NCBI GenBank assembly: GCA_014695325.1
Contig: JACJNZ010000039.1
Coordinates: 682,001 to 746,000, forward strand
DNA length: 64,000 nucleotides
DNA from: Cyanobacteria bacterium FACHB-502
Lineage (GTDB): Bacteria > Cyanobacteriota > Cyanobacteriia > Elainellales > Elainellaceae
Reading direction: 5' to 3'
Shown here: piece after piece, positions 25,949 to 35,952 of the stretch
How positions within the stretch are numbered: the first letter of the stretch is position 1
Layout of the letters: every line of letters starts with the position of its first letter
Translations under genes and position numbers: made by a program
Notes under the pieces: model-generated
Told to the model about the DNA's origin: nothing
The model's input: only the letters and a program-made list of their open reading frames with translations
Database searches by the model: none

Positions 25949-26198
25949 AACCTTTAGGAAAAACTGACGCAGTTATCAAAATATCAAAAAGCCTGTTACA
26001 AAAATGTTACAGATAGAGATGAGGTCGGCAGGATCAAGAAATACTAGAAGTCGATGTCGGTGGTCTGCCTCACACCAGCCATCCCTTTGCAAGGGGGTCT
26101 GCGCTCAAAATTCCCAATGGCTGGGCGGCTTGTTCTATTTGCTCCAACTCTAAACAGTTTGAGTTTTCAAAGCGCGTGCTGTTTTCCATTGCCCCAAC

Positions 26199-28109
26199 AT
26201 GACCGACTATCAGCCCCTCCCATTTAGACCGTGCCCATCGCTGCTCCAGCCTTGTGTTGCCCCTCGCCGCTATCGTTTCTGGCAGCGAATGAAAGGACTG
26301 GTCTGGGGTTTAGGATTAGGGCTAGGCTGTGGAATGACAACTCCCGTACTTGCCGCCGAACAGCTTGCCATTCGGATTGGTCCTTTTCAGCAGTCAATTC
26401 AAATCTCTGACCTAGAGCAGTTTTCCCAAACCGGACAGGTTCCCCCCACCCTGCGCCTTTACGCGCCGCTACTGACGGATCAGGTGCGCTATGCCCTTCG
26501 CAGTCGGCTGCAGCTAGACCGAAACGTGGGCGATAAGCTCGTGGAAGACCTGCTGTATTCCTCTTCGGGCGAGCGGTTTCTCAACACCCTCCAAGTGGCA
26601 ATTCCCAGCGCGAATCCGGCGCAGCTTCGATCGACTTTGATGCAAGCGGCTCGCCATCGGGATGGCATGAGTCTCCTGGGGCTGCTGCGATCGTTCCCGG
26701 AAAAGACCGTTACGGTGGATGCGGCTTCAGCGGTGGCACTTGCTTCGCAGGTCAACTTACCCTACTGGCAAAGCCAAACCCTGAGTTCAATGCTGGAACG
26801 GGAGCTGACGGTGAAAAGTTCGCCCTTCCGCTCACAACTTGATCCGGCTCAGATGGGGCAGCAGTGGGTCTGGAAGCAATCGCTGACGCTGCGCGACTAT
26901 CAACGCGATCGATCAATTCCCATTGACCTCTACTGGAGTCGCCGCACTCAGGGCCCATTGGTCGTGCTGTCCCACGGGTTTGGAGCCGATCGGCGGTTTC
27001 TCAGCTATCTGGCATATCATCTCGCATCGAATGGCATCACGGTTGTCGCAGTCGAGCATCCGGGCAGCAACGTTGCCTGGCTCACCAGCAGCTCACTGGA
27101 TAACGCTGGGGTAAATGCGATGAGTACCATCCTGCCTGCCTCGGAGTTTGTCGATCGTCCTAAGGATGTCAGCTTTGTGCTCGATCGCTTGCAGCAGATG
27201 AATCGCTTTTCCAGTCGGCTCCGAGACAAGCTCAACACCGAGCAGGTCACAATTATTGGTCATTCGCTGGGCGGCTATACGGCATTAGCACTGGCAGGGG
27301 CACAGCCTAACCTCAAGCACCTGCGCGAGTTCTGCAATGACCCAAACCCAGTCGCCTTTTCGCCTGCGGATCTGCTTCAGTGCAATGCAGCAGATTTACC
27401 CGAACAGGTCGGCAAGCTCCGCGATAGCAGAATTGCTCAAACCATTTTGCTGAATCCGGTGATCGGGCGATTGTTTGATGCAAAAAGCTTGGCACAGGTG
27501 GCAGTTCCAACGCTGATGCTTGCCAGCACAGACGATGCGATTACGCCTGCGGTGAGTCAGCAGTTTTTGCCGTTTACCGAGTTGAAGACGGACAAGAAGT
27601 ATCTGTTGACGGCGATCGGCGCAACCCATCTTAGCGTAGGCGATCCGGCAAATCTCAACCACTCTCTGACCCAAAGCATTTTTGTTCGTGAACGCCCCGA
27701 TGAAGAAACCAAGGCACTGCGGCAGCTTTTGCAGGGGGTCAGCCTCGCGTTTATCAAACAGCTCACGCCCGAAGCAGAACGCTACAAGCCGTTTCTCTCG
27801 TCTGCCTATGCCCAATCTTTTTCGACCGCAAACCTGAAGCTGCGGCTAAACGCTACGCTGCCGCCAAACTTTACAAACTGGCTGAAAGTGGCTGCCCTGC
27901 CAATGGAGCAGCTCGTCTCAGGCACCCTAGCTCAGCGTCAGCAGGCGGCGCAGCAAAACCTGTGCGACCTGAACCCCGACTGCTTGCTGAATAACCTGCC
28001 GCTCGTCATGTTTATCCTGCCCGGAGGCTTACCGCTTGCAGCCACGCAACTGCTCAGACGCAGACAACGCCGGAAGCCGCCGATGACCAAAGAAACTTCA
28101 GAAGCCTAA
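26199..28109 (+). CDS. Exported alpha/beta hydrolase with N-terminal DUF1400
   Basis: A 636-residue secreted hydrolase, a family frequent in cyanobacteria. A basic N-terminus and hydrophobic stretch GLVWGLGLGLGCGM end in PVLAAEQ, a signal-peptidase site. DUF1400 covers about residues 53-185. The hydrolase core begins near 245 with LVVLSHGFGADRRF; the nucleophile elbow is GHSLGG at about 354-359, an Asp follows in STDDAITPA and a His in GATHLSVG, completing a plausible triad. The true start may be the ATG at 26289, which gives a more usual signal length; neither has a ribosome site. A lipase or esterase role is likely; the substrate is unknown. Confidence 0.83.
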   Translation: MTDYQPLPFRPCPSLLQPCVAPRRYRFWQRMKGLVWGLGLGLGCGMTTPVLAAEQLAIRIGPFQQSIQISDLEQFSQTGQVPPTLRLYAPLLTDQVRYALRSRLQLDRNVGDKLVEDLLYSSSGERFLNTLQVAIPSANPAQLRSTLMQAARHRDGMSLLGLLRSFPEKTVTVDAASAVALASQVNLPYWQSQTLSSMLERELTVKSSPFRSQLDPAQMGQQWVWKQSLTLRDYQRDRSIPIDLYWSRRTQGPLVVLSHGFGADRRFLSYLAYHLASNGITVVAVEHPGSNVAWLTSSSLDNAGVNAMSTILPASEFVDRPKDVSFVLDRLQQMNRFSSRLRDKLNTEQVTIIGHSLGGYTALALAGAQPNLKHLREFCNDPNPVAFSPADLLQCNAADLPEQVGKLRDSRIAQTILLNPVIGRLFDAKSLAQVAVPTLMLASTDDAITPAVSQQFLPFTELKTDKKYLLTAIGATHLSVGDPANLNHSLTQSIFVRERPDEETKALRQLLQGVSLAFIKQLTPEAERYKPFLSSAYAQSFSTANLKLRLNATLPPNFTNWLKVAALPMEQLVSGTLAQRQQAAQQNLCDLNPDCLLNNLPLVMFILPGGLPLAATQLLRRRQRRKPPMTKETSEA

Positions 28110-28563
28110 GCAAGTCTGAAAAGTAGGTTTGAAAAGGCATCTTGAAAAGGCATATTTGTGACTCGAATTGCCCTTTCCCCAGAGTGGGCTACGGGGTACA
28201 CCTGTCGAATCAGCCTCGTTCTATTCTTTTCAGCCGCCTCAATTCCCCAATTTTGGAGGAGTTTGACTGAACCAGGCTCAGTTTTTCCTAAATAGGGGAA
28301 ACCAGGGGTGAAAGGTAGCCGTGTGAAATGCCGATCGACCCTCCTCTGACAAGCTCTCTAAAGACTCATATCTTCGTGAATGATCTTTTTGGCATGATTT
28401 TCTGAATAATTAAGTATCACCGTACTTTTCCCCCGATTGCCCTTAGTTTCAGCTAAATTTGAAGCATTCTACAGAGATCTAAAAGTTCGATCGCCTTGGA
28501 AAATCATTTCCAAGAGAATCATTTCCAGGTGAGCGAATAGGTCTTCTCGCTTCATTTCTTATC
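28110..28563. other. Intergenic region
   Basis: About 450 bases. It holds a 12-base direct repeat, TTGAAAAGGCAT, at 28129-28140 and 28143-28154, just after the hydrolase stop. The sequence CCCCAATTTTGGAGGA near 28246 belongs to the CCAATTTTGG-type elements seen elsewhere. No gene was recognised. Confidence 0.45.
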
Positions 28564-29025
28564 ATGAGCCTGCCTCCCTCTACTCTATGGCTATTTGTCG
28601 GCTTTCTGTGTCTGATGGCAGGGACGCTGGCAGGTGAACCGAGCGCAGCGGCAATAGGAATTGCAGCGTTAATCACGGGCATTGCTGCACTCTCCCTCGC
28701 TTCGGCAACAGTACAAGTCATCCTCTGGGGAATCCTCTCGATCGCCCTTATTGTGGTGCTGCGCGGTATGGTTCCAAAGGCATCGATTGATTTGAGTCCG
28801 GCGCAGGAAGCAACGGTGACGGAAACGATTCCCCCAAGCGGCATTGGGCTAGTGTCTTATGAAGGGGCACTGTGGCGGGCGCGCTGCCAGATTTCTGACA
28901 TCAGCATTGCGCCAGGGCAAATGGTTTATGTGGTGGGGCGGCAGGGACTTACGCTCATGGTGCTTCCAACCACGTTTCTAGAGGAGATTGAAGACTTTTC
29001 CAATCGTCCCCGAATCAAAAGCTAG
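28564..29025 (+). CDS. NfeD-like membrane protein
   Basis: A 153-residue protein with three closely packed hydrophobic segments (about 7-27, 30-48 and 50-68) and a C-terminal beta-rich OB-fold-like domain (about 80-142; GIGLVSYEGALWRARC, then PGQMVYVVGRQGLTLMV). This is the short NfeD layout. NfeD proteins partner with stomatin/SPFH proteins in membrane microdomains, and the next gene, 115 bases downstream on the same strand, encodes one. The N-terminal serine-protease domain of long NfeD forms is absent, which is normal for this class. Confidence 0.82.
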   Translation: MSLPPSTLWLFVGFLCLMAGTLAGEPSAAAIGIAALITGIAALSLASATVQVILWGILSIALIVVLRGMVPKASIDLSPAQEATVTETIPPSGIGLVSYEGALWRARCQISDISIAPGQMVYVVGRQGLTLMVLPTTFLEEIEDFSNRPRIKS

Positions 29026-29140
29026 ATTGCCTCAGGACAGAGCCCTCTGAAGGACGAAAATCAGGACTAAAACCGATCGCTAACGGTATATTTGAACTAG
29101 AAGGCACAATGTTGTAGCTGGCTCAATCGCCAATAGGGTT

Positions 29141-29992
29141 ATGTATTCTCCTTTGATTTGGGTTTTTGCCGTTGTGCTGACAGTGTTGGGGGCAACGGTT
29201 GGTTCGGTCAAGCGTGTTAACGAAGGCAATCAGGCATTGGTCGAACGGCTGGGACGCTATCACCGCACACTGACGGCAGGATTAAACTTCTGGGTGCTGC
29301 CGATCGTTGATGAGCTGGTGATCGAAGCTTCGATGCGTGAGCAAATTCTCGACATCGATCCCAGCAACGTTATCACCAAAGACAACGTAACGATTAAGAT
29401 TGATGCGGTGATCTTCTGGCAAATTCTTGAGCTGCGTCAGGCATACTACAAAATTACAGATATTGAAGAAGCCCTGAAAAATCTGGTCGTCACCACCCTG
29501 CGATCGCAGATTGGCAGCATGGATCTGCAAGAGATTTATTCCTCGCGAGCGTCCATCAACCGTTCTTTGTCTGAAAGCCTGGACGAAGCCACTGACCCCT
29601 GGGGCGTGAAGGTGACGCGGGTAGAAGTGCAAGATATTCAGCTTCCCGAAAGTATCAAAACTGCGCTGGAGCGAGAGCGGGCATCCCAGAGTGAACAGCG
29701 GGCAATGGAAGCGGAGGCAGCCGGACGCAAAAAGGCGGCGATCGAAAATGCAACGGCGATCGCAGAGTCAGTGCAGCGCATTTCAGAGGCAGTCCAAGGA
29801 ACGCCCAGAGGAGAAGAGATTCTGCGCTACCTGGTTGCTCAAAGATATGTCGATGCCAACCTTCAGTTAGGTCAAAGTGCAAACGCAAAAGTGGTCTTTA
29901 TGAATCCCAGAGACCTGAGCGAAGGGGTATCTGAACTCATTTCTACGCCAGAACAGCGTTCCAACAATGGTGACTCCGGCAAGGGCGCATGA
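29141..29992 (+). CDS. Stomatin/SPFH-domain membrane protein (QmcA-like)
   Basis: A 283-residue protein with an N-terminal membrane segment (residues 3-22), then the SPFH domain: VNEGNQALVERLGRYHRTL, DPSNVITKDNVTIKIDAV and LRSQIGSMDLQEIYSSR. A helical, Ala/Glu-rich region (about 185-245) mediates oligomerisation in the family. It pairs with the preceding NfeD-like gene, the usual arrangement for bacterial stomatins. The likely role is membrane organisation or protease modulation. It converges with folP, with only ten bases between the two stops. Confidence 0.9.
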   Translation: MYSPLIWVFAVVLTVLGATVGSVKRVNEGNQALVERLGRYHRTLTAGLNFWVLPIVDELVIEASMREQILDIDPSNVITKDNVTIKIDAVIFWQILELRQAYYKITDIEEALKNLVVTTLRSQIGSMDLQEIYSSRASINRSLSESLDEATDPWGVKVTRVEVQDIQLPESIKTALERERASQSEQRAMEAEAAGRKKAAIENATAIAESVQRISEAVQGTPRGEEILRYLVAQRYVDANLQLGQSANAKVVFMNPRDLSEGVSELISTPEQRSNNGDSGKGA

Positions 29993-30002
29993 TCGGAATC
30001 GC

Positions 30003-30884
30003 TTAATTCGATCGCCAAATGGCATCTGCGACGCGACAGACATCATGGATCTCGCGAACATCATGCACCCGCAACACATCGGCTCCGCCTTCGATCGCGG
30101 CACAGCAGGTCGCGGCAGTTCCCCAAACGCGCTGCTGCGGATCGGGTTGGTTCAGCAGATGTCCGATAAAACTTTTGCGAGAAGTCCCAACCAGCATTGG
30201 GCAGCCCAGCGACCGAAGGTGAGGTAGACCGCGTAACAGCTCTAGATTCTGAGCATAAGTCTTTGCAAACCCAATACCCGGATCAATCATGATGCGATCG
30301 GGCAAAATTCCTGCACTGACCGCAGCCTCGATCCGGTGGGCTAAAAACTCGTAGATTTCTCCCAGCAGGTCATGATATTCGGTTAACTGCTGCATCGTTT
30401 TCGGCGTACCGCGCAGGTGCATCAGCACGATTGGAACACCCAATTCAGCTACGGTCGGCAGCATAGCAGGATCATAAGTTGCGCCAGAAACATCGTTAAT
30501 CAAATCGGCTCCCGCTTCAACGGCAGACCGGGCAACTTCCGCTCGCGTTGTATCGACTGAAATTGGAATCTCCTTCAAAACAGGTGATGCTAAATCAGCA
30601 GAAGTGGGTTGAATGGTGCGGATGGCGCGAACCACGGGAATGACGCGATCGAGTTCTTCCTGAAGCGAAACGATTTCTGCCTGGGGACGGGTAGACTGTC
30701 CGCCAATATCCAAAATATCTGCCCCCGATCGAGCGAGATGATCTGCTTGTTTCAGGGCATGATCGAGCGCGTTAAACTGTCCCCCATCGCTAAAGCTATC
30801 GGGTGTGACGTTTAAAATTCCCATAAGATAGGTTCGATCGCCCCATACCCAGGGCTGACCTCTCAACGTCCATGCGGCAGGCAT
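30003..30884 (-). CDS. folP: Dihydropteroate synthase
   Basis: Joins p-aminobenzoate to hydroxymethyl-dihydropterin pyrophosphate in folate synthesis; the target of sulfonamides. The 293-residue TIM-barrel protein shows MGILNVTPDSFSDGG (residues 21-35), DIGGQSTRP, ISVDTTRAEVA, NDVSG and DPGIGFAKT in the expected order, and the length is standard. It is a single gene on the minus strand, converging with the stomatin gene. No other folate gene is adjacent, although a DUF4346 gene, from a family linked by annotation to dihydropteroate synthases, lies at 46961. Confidence 0.95.
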   Translation of the reverse strand: MPAAWTLRGQPWVWGDRTYLMGILNVTPDSFSDGGQFNALDHALKQADHLARSGADILDIGGQSTRPQAEIVSLQEELDRVIPVVRAIRTIQPTSADLASPVLKEIPISVDTTRAEVARSAVEAGADLINDVSGATYDPAMLPTVAELGVPIVLMHLRGTPKTMQQLTEYHDLLGEIYEFLAHRIEAAVSAGILPDRIMIDPGIGFAKTYAQNLELLRGLPHLRSLGCPMLVGTSRKSFIGHLLNQPDPQQRVWGTAATCCAAIEGGADVLRVHDVREIHDVCRVADAIWRSN

Positions 30885-31291
30885 AAATTCTCTAAAATTG
30901 GGCTGACTCGCCTCAGATCACAGCAAAGGCAGGCGGAACCGGAGACGATGGCGGCAATTGCTGTAATGTTGAAGTTAAACGAATGTGGAGCCGATGGCAA
31001 GTTAAGCTGATGGTTGACAGGAATTACAGCCCTGCAACCGATCAACATGTGCAGAATGTGCAATCAGCAGAATGTGCAATAAGTCGGTGCAGCAAGCAGT
31101 AACTGAAGCCGTCCCGGCGGGAAACCTATTCTGAAGGGCGATCAGCTCTCTGGCACAGGTCATCGATCGCATCACCTGGATCAAGTTGCGCTTTTTCTCG
31201 TCATGCTTTTCCAGTTTCCGTTCTAGAGAAGCATCTGGCGCAACAGGCAACTTCTTTCAGCAACCGTCGCAGGATTAGAGGAATGGCTCTG
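30885..31291. other. Divergent intergenic region
   Basis: About 400 bases between folP and the PP2C gene, presumably with both promoters. GCAGAATGTGCAAT occurs twice at 31051-31064 and 31067-31080. No ORF on either strand looks real. Confidence 0.45.
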
Positions 31292-33274
31292 ATGCTGATT
31301 TGTCCCAATTGTTCTTCCGAAAACCCAGACACGCATCGGTTCTGCCAGGCTTGTGGGCATTTGCTGGCTGAGCAGTCCTGTCCTGGCTGTGGCACGCTTG
31401 TTTCGGTTCAGCTTGAACGATGTCCTGTCTGTCAAACCTTCACAGGCACGACTTGGTATGCCGTTTGTACGCGGGAAGCATTCGCAGAGGAAACTGCCAC
31501 TGCCTCGATCGCCCCAAACCTAACCGCCGAGTACCTGGATCAACAGCAGCGCTATCGCATTCTCGAAAAATGCTCTGATTTAGCAATCGCGGCTCAAATC
31601 GTGCCCCAAGAGTTCACCATGCGGGTGTTAGACTGTCAGCCCCTGCAACCCACCCCGCTCCAACTGCTGCAACGCGATCACATTACGCCTGAAGTTAACG
31701 CTTATCTGGAACTGCAGACCGACTATCATTCTCTGGCACTGCCTGATATTCACGATGCCTGGCAAACCAATGGGGTTTCGGTGATTCTGCTTGCCGATCG
31801 ATCGCACCTGCCTCAGCTCCAGGCAGTCTGGGCAGAAGAAACCGTTTTGCCGCTGCAAATACTGCACTGGCTGCACGAAATGGCGACCCTCTGGTCTTTG
31901 CTGGAACCTCATCAAGCTTGCCGCAGTCTTCTAGAACTAGCAAACCTGTATGTAGACGAAGACTATTTGCTTTGTCTGCAACGGCTTTATTTTGATCCAT
32001 CTCACCAAACCACTGAGATCAAAATGCTGGCAGACCTGTGGCAGCAGCTGTTCCAGGAGTCGCAGCACACCTATCGGACAGAACTGGCACTGTTACACCA
32101 TGAGCTGATGCTCGGCAAAATCACGTCTGCTGAGGCGTTACGTACCCGTATCGAAGCGATCGCCATTCTGCTGCAAACCAACGACAATATGACCAGTAGC
32201 TCTGACCGAACTGAACCGCTCGATTCCTACAGTTCCCCTGAGGATGACACGGCTCCACCGTTCCCCGCCAATGCCATGCCAGACGCAGAAGACAGCACAG
32301 TTCCGTTTAGCCTGCCTGCCCTGAACTCTGTCCCAGGCGCAGCACAATTTGACCTTTCACTACAAGAGGAAGGGGAGTCAGAAAACGATGAATTGCCCAC
32401 GATCATCCTTCCAATGCAGCTAATTAGTCTAGAAGACGCAGCGAGTACTGATGTCGGGCGGCAGCGGAACCACAACGAAGACTGCTTTAATATCCAGACA
32501 GAGTTCCGCAAAGTCGAAACGCCTCAGGGTCGCAGTCTGGACGCAAAAGGACTCTACATTCTCTGTGACGGAATGGGCGGTCATGCAGGCGGAGAAGTGG
32601 CAAGTGCACTGGCGGTTGAAACGCTTAGTCAATATTTTGCAGCCCAATGGCAGGATAACCTCCCCAGCGAAGCCTGCATTCGGGAAGGTATTATGCAAGC
32701 CAATCGGGCAATTTACGAGCGTAATCAAGAGGACGAGCGATCGGGCAGCGGACGCATGGGAACGACCCTGGTGCTGGTGCTGATCCAAAACACCGAGATG
32801 GCGATTGCCCATGTGGGAGACAGTCGCCTTTATCGCCTCAGTCGATCGCGTGGACTAGAGCAGCTTACAACCGATCACGAAGTCGGGCAGCGTGAGATCC
32901 AGCGCGGCGTTGAACCGTCGATCGCCTATGCCCGTCCCGATGCTTATCAGCTTACTCAGGCACTTGGTCCCCGAGACGAGAACTTTATTAATCCAGATGT
33001 CAAGTTCCTCGAACTAACAGAAGACCTGCTATTGCTGCTTTGCTCTGACGGCTTATCCGATAACAATTTGCTCGAACGGCAATGGCAAACTTGTCTGGAG
33101 CCAATGCTGCGAACCCAGGCTTCGCTCGAAGAGGGGGTGACGCAACTGATTAATCTAGCAAATGAGCAAAACGGGCACGATAACGTAACTGCGCTGGTGA
33201 TTCGCGCTAAAGTTCGTCCCGACGTTGAGCTATTCGGGCAAAAGCTGGAGCAAGCCCACTCACCTCAGCCCTAA
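31292..33274 (+). CDS. PP2C-type Ser/Thr protein phosphatase with N-terminal zinc ribbons
   Basis: A 660-residue protein. Two zinc-ribbon pairs open it (CPNC with CQAC, then CPGC with CPVC, within residues 3-50). A helical region of about 250 residues and an acidic linker follow. The PP2C domain starts near residue 380, with RNHNEDCF, LCDGMGGHAGGEVAS, MAIAHVGDSRLYRL, LLCSDGLSDN and GHDNVTALVI, which carry the metal-binding Asp residues. The fourth-codon ATG (31292) is chosen because GAGG lies ten bases upstream of it, whereas it nearly touches the ATG at 31283. It would reverse Ser/Thr phosphorylation by Hanks-type kinases; none is in this window. Confidence 0.9.
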   Translation: MLICPNCSSENPDTHRFCQACGHLLAEQSCPGCGTLVSVQLERCPVCQTFTGTTWYAVCTREAFAEETATASIAPNLTAEYLDQQQRYRILEKCSDLAIAAQIVPQEFTMRVLDCQPLQPTPLQLLQRDHITPEVNAYLELQTDYHSLALPDIHDAWQTNGVSVILLADRSHLPQLQAVWAEETVLPLQILHWLHEMATLWSLLEPHQACRSLLELANLYVDEDYLLCLQRLYFDPSHQTTEIKMLADLWQQLFQESQHTYRTELALLHHELMLGKITSAEALRTRIEAIAILLQTNDNMTSSSDRTEPLDSYSSPEDDTAPPFPANAMPDAEDSTVPFSLPALNSVPGAAQFDLSLQEEGESENDELPTIILPMQLISLEDAASTDVGRQRNHNEDCFNIQTEFRKVETPQGRSLDAKGLYILCDGMGGHAGGEVASALAVETLSQYFAAQWQDNLPSEACIREGIMQANRAIYERNQEDERSGSGRMGTTLVLVLIQNTEMAIAHVGDSRLYRLSRSRGLEQLTTDHEVGQREIQRGVEPSIAYARPDAYQLTQALGPRDENFINPDVKFLELTEDLLLLLCSDGLSDNNLLERQWQTCLEPMLRTQASLEEGVTQLINLANEQNGHDNVTALVIRAKVRPDVELFGQKLEQAHSPQP

Positions 33275-33340
33275 CAGGTCTATCTGGGCGTTCAGAAGCT
33301 GAAGCTGCACATTGCGAAAAACCAGAGAAAACCGGGCGTT

Positions 33341-33577
33341 TTATTCGTCGTCTTCCCAAGTTTCAACGGCAAGCAGGGATTCGATCGTATCCTGCATTAA
33401 AAAGTCAAAGTCCTCTAGCTCGCGCTTCCAGAACGCCCAATCGTCGCCATAAAGAAAAGCAATTTTCCAGATGCGATCGGTCGATTTCAGCACGTTTGAC
33501 TGAACGAGCGAGCGAACGTGTCGCTGCAATTTCTCCATCGGGTGAGCAACCTGCTGGTTCATAACACCTTTTGTCAT
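33341..33577 (-). CDS. DUF4327-family small protein
   Basis: A 78-residue cyanobacterial protein. The pattern LQRHVRSLVQSNVL, then IWKIAFLYGDDWAFWKRELEDF and a final ETWEDDE fits DUF4327, a short helical family of unknown function. The ATG at 33577 is used. An internal ATG at 33562 follows AAGG and could be the true start. It converges with the PP2C gene. Confidence 0.7.
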   Translation of the reverse strand: MTKGVMNQQVAHPMEKLQRHVRSLVQSNVLKSTDRIWKIAFLYGDDWAFWKRELEDFDFLMQDTIESLLAVETWEDDE

Positions 33578-34084
33578 GGTTATTGTTATGGAAATGTTCT
33601 AATTTTTTCTGTCTATGCCCCTGCTGATTAACTCAGTGCCGCTCCGGTTGAGCGTGTCATGCCGCACAGTCTTGTGAGAGCAGGAGCCTCTATCCAGTTC
33701 CATATACTAGCACAAATCTATTTTTGTGATGGCGCACACTGCATTTTTCGCGAATTATTGCTTATTACAATGAAAGCGACCGTCAGCAGTAAGCGAGACT
33801 AATCATCAAGAAGCAACCAAAGAAGCTAGATTGGAACAATCGCGCAAAGCGCAAAGAGGCGATCGCTTAAAAGCGATATTTGAGATAAAAGCAATCTTTA
33901 AGAACTAACACCAAGAACTAACGCCTGTAGCCTGCCCTGAGCAAGTTGATTCTGCGAGAAGCCGTCCAAAATTAACGAGACCAAATCAAAGTTGACTGAA
34001 TTAATTACAAACAGATCTGTTCTCTTTTGCATAAAGCCGCTAGAATAATACTTTTGGGTAAGTTTTACACAGAGAGGAAGCTAG
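33578..34084. promoter_or_regulatory. rpsD leader and promoter region
   Basis: About 500 A+T-rich bases before rpsD. TAGAATAATACTTTTGG just upstream contains TAATAC, a plausible -10 element about 45 bases before the ATG. A long leader would suit S4 autoregulation, known from other bacteria, but I could not identify a defined S4-binding structure. Confidence 0.35.
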
Positions 34085-34693
34085 ATGTCACGATATCGAG
34101 GTCCGCGCCTCAGAGTTGTGCGTCGTTTGGGCGAGTTACCCGGTTTAACCCGCAAGAGTGCCCGACGAGCATATCCCCCCGGACAGCACGGGCAAGCACG
34201 CAAGAAGCGTTCTGAATACGCGGTACGACTGGAAGAAAAGCAAAAACTCCGCTTTAACTACGGTGTTTCTGAGCGACAGCTCCTTCGCTATGTGCGTAAG
34301 GCACGTCGTGCGGCGGGTTCAACAGGTTTGGTGCTGCTGCAACTGCTGGAAATGCGGCTGGATAATACCGTTTTTCGGTTGGGCATGGCTCCGACGATTC
34401 CTAGTGCGCGTCAGCTGGTGAATCACGGTCACGTCACGGTTAACGGTCGCGTGGTCAATATTGCCAGCTATCAGTGCAGACCGGGTGAAGTGATTGCAGT
34501 GCGCGATACAGAGCGTTCTCGCAAGCTCGTTGAGGCAAATTTACAGTTCCCTGGCTTGGCGCACTTGCCCAGCCACCTGGAATTTGATAAAGGCAAGATA
34601 ACAGGTAAAGTCAATGGCGTCGTAGAGCGCGAATGGGTTGCGCTTCAGGTCAACGAACTGCTGGTGGTTGAGTACTACTCGCGTCAGGCTTAA
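34085..34693 (+). CDS. rpsD: 30S ribosomal protein S4
   Basis: Primary 16S rRNA-binding protein of the small subunit. The 202-residue product starts [20 protein letters not shown], as in cyanobacteria and chloroplasts. The S4 RNA-binding domain has [20 protein letters not shown] and [13 protein letters not shown]. The ATG has GAGAGGA six bases upstream, a strong ribosome site. It is a single gene, not in an alpha-type operon with rpsM, rpsK and rpoA, as is usual in cyanobacteria. A terminator follows at 34781. Confidence 0.97.
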   Translation: MSRYRGPRLRVVRRLGELPGLTRKSARRAYPPGQHGQARKKRSEYAVRLEEKQKLRFNYGVSERQLLRYVRKARRAAGSTGLVLLQLLEMRLDNTVFRLGMAPTIPSARQLVNHGHVTVNGRVVNIASYQCRPGEVIAVRDTERSRKLVEANLQFPGLAHLPSHLEFDKGKITGKVNGVVEREWVALQVNELLVVEYYSRQA

Positions 34694-34780
34694 ATTCTCC
34701 CATCGCAATTCTTGGCGAAATTGTCGTCAGCGATCGTCTCCGTGCGGCTGCGGAGTCGGTTCATCGAGACAAGTTTTCTG

Positions 34781-34824
34781 CAAGCCCTCTGGACACCGTC
34801 AGTCCGGGGGCTTGTTTGATTTTT
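34781..34824 (+). terminator. Intrinsic terminator between rpsD and moaA
   Basis: CAAGCCC (34781-34787) and GGGCTTG (34808-34814) form a perfect seven-pair stem, with GGAC/GTCC able to pair inside. It is followed by TTTGATTTTT. It serves rpsD and lies just outside the moaA stop. Confidence 0.65.
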
Positions 34825-34830
34825 AGCCGT

Positions 34831-35820
34831 TTAGCCGCCGATTTGGGACATGGTGCGGGTATAGGTTCCGACTGTGCCCGACTCCCGCTGTTTGAAGTTA
34901 ATTGCAGGCTTAAGGTCAAGCAGTACCTGCACCTGAGCACAAAGCTCACGGGTGGAAACCCCCGATCGCAAAGCAGTTTTCAAATCAATTTGTCCGGTTT
35001 CATTTAGCAGGCAGGGGCGCAACCAGCCATCCGCTGAGAGCCGCATCCGGTTACAGCGATCGCAAAAGCATTCTGACATTTGACTAATAAAGCCGAGCGT
35101 TCCTTTTGCGCCTGGAATCTGAAACACATCCGCAGGACCGTTGCCCCGCACCCGTGCCTCAACCAGGCCCCACCGCTGGTGAATCTGCTGCCGGAGGGTT
35201 TCAGAATCAATCCAACCTTTGTCCCCAAACAGATTCCCATTGCCGATCGGCATAAACTCGATAAAGCGAACGTGCCAGTGGCGATCGATCGTCAGTGCCG
35301 CTAAGTCCAGCACTTCATGGTCATTCACGCCTGGAATCACCACCACATTCAGCTTGAGCGGATCAAAGCCAACTCGATGCGCCGCCTGAATACCGCTCCA
35401 GACCTGCTGCCAGCGGGTTCTGCCCCGGTTGCCAATGATTCGATCGAATACTTCAGGTTCCAGGGAGTCGAGGCTGATGTTGATGCGGCGCAGTCCAGCA
35501 TCATAAAGTCCTTGTGCAAGGTCTGCTAACAAAAAGCCATTTGTGGTCATCGAGAGATCCTGAGTTTCTGGCAGCGCGGCAATTTGCTGCACCAGGCTCA
35601 CCACCTGCGGACGCAGCAACGGCTCACCCCCGGTCAGGCGAAATCGGCTAAAGCCGCAGGGAATAAACACTTCGCGCAGCAGTGTCAGCAGTTCTGCATC
35701 GGTTAAAACTTCCTGCTTGCGGATGTACTCCAGTTCCGCTCCTTCCGGCATACAGTACTGACACTGAAAATTACAGCGATCGATCAGACTAATGCGAAGG
35801 TAATCAACAACAGGATTCAC
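34831..35820 (-). CDS. moaA: GTP 3',8-cyclase (molybdenum cofactor synthesis)
   Basis: Radical-SAM enzyme that, with MoaC, turns GTP into cyclic pyranopterin monophosphate. The 329-residue protein has the N-terminal cluster motif CNFQCQYC (CxxxCxxC) and the C-terminal cluster [18 protein letters not shown]; both are diagnostic. The C-terminus ends in Gly-Gly, needed for activity in the family. The start is GTG at 35820; no strong ribosome site is visible. No other moa gene is adjacent. It converges with rpsD. Confidence 0.96.
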   Translation of the reverse strand: MNPVVDYLRISLIDRCNFQCQYCMPEGAELEYIRKQEVLTDAELLTLLREVFIPCGFSRFRLTGGEPLLRPQVVSLVQQIAALPETQDLSMTTNGFLLADLAQGLYDAGLRRINISLDSLEPEVFDRIIGNRGRTRWQQVWSGIQAAHRVGFDPLKLNVVVIPGVNDHEVLDLAALTIDRHWHVRFIEFMPIGNGNLFGDKGWIDSETLRQQIHQRWGLVEARVRGNGPADVFQIPGAKGTLGFISQMSECFCDRCNRMRLSADGWLRPCLLNETGQIDLKTALRSGVSTRELCAQVQVLLDLKPAINFKQRESGTVGTYTRTMSQIGG

Positions 35821-35952
35821 AGGCGCAACTTGAGTTAATGTTTAGAAATGAAACGGGAAGATAGACCTATCTTAACGAATGGCAACCCTTGTTTTTGCTG
35901 AGCTAGGTGGGGAGCATCCCTAGTCTTCCTAATTCTGTGCCCCCAACTTTAC

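Noticed and set aside
35821-35952. Possible cobalamin riboswitch before cbiD
   Set aside because: The interval is only 130 bases and lacks the conserved B12-box sequence.
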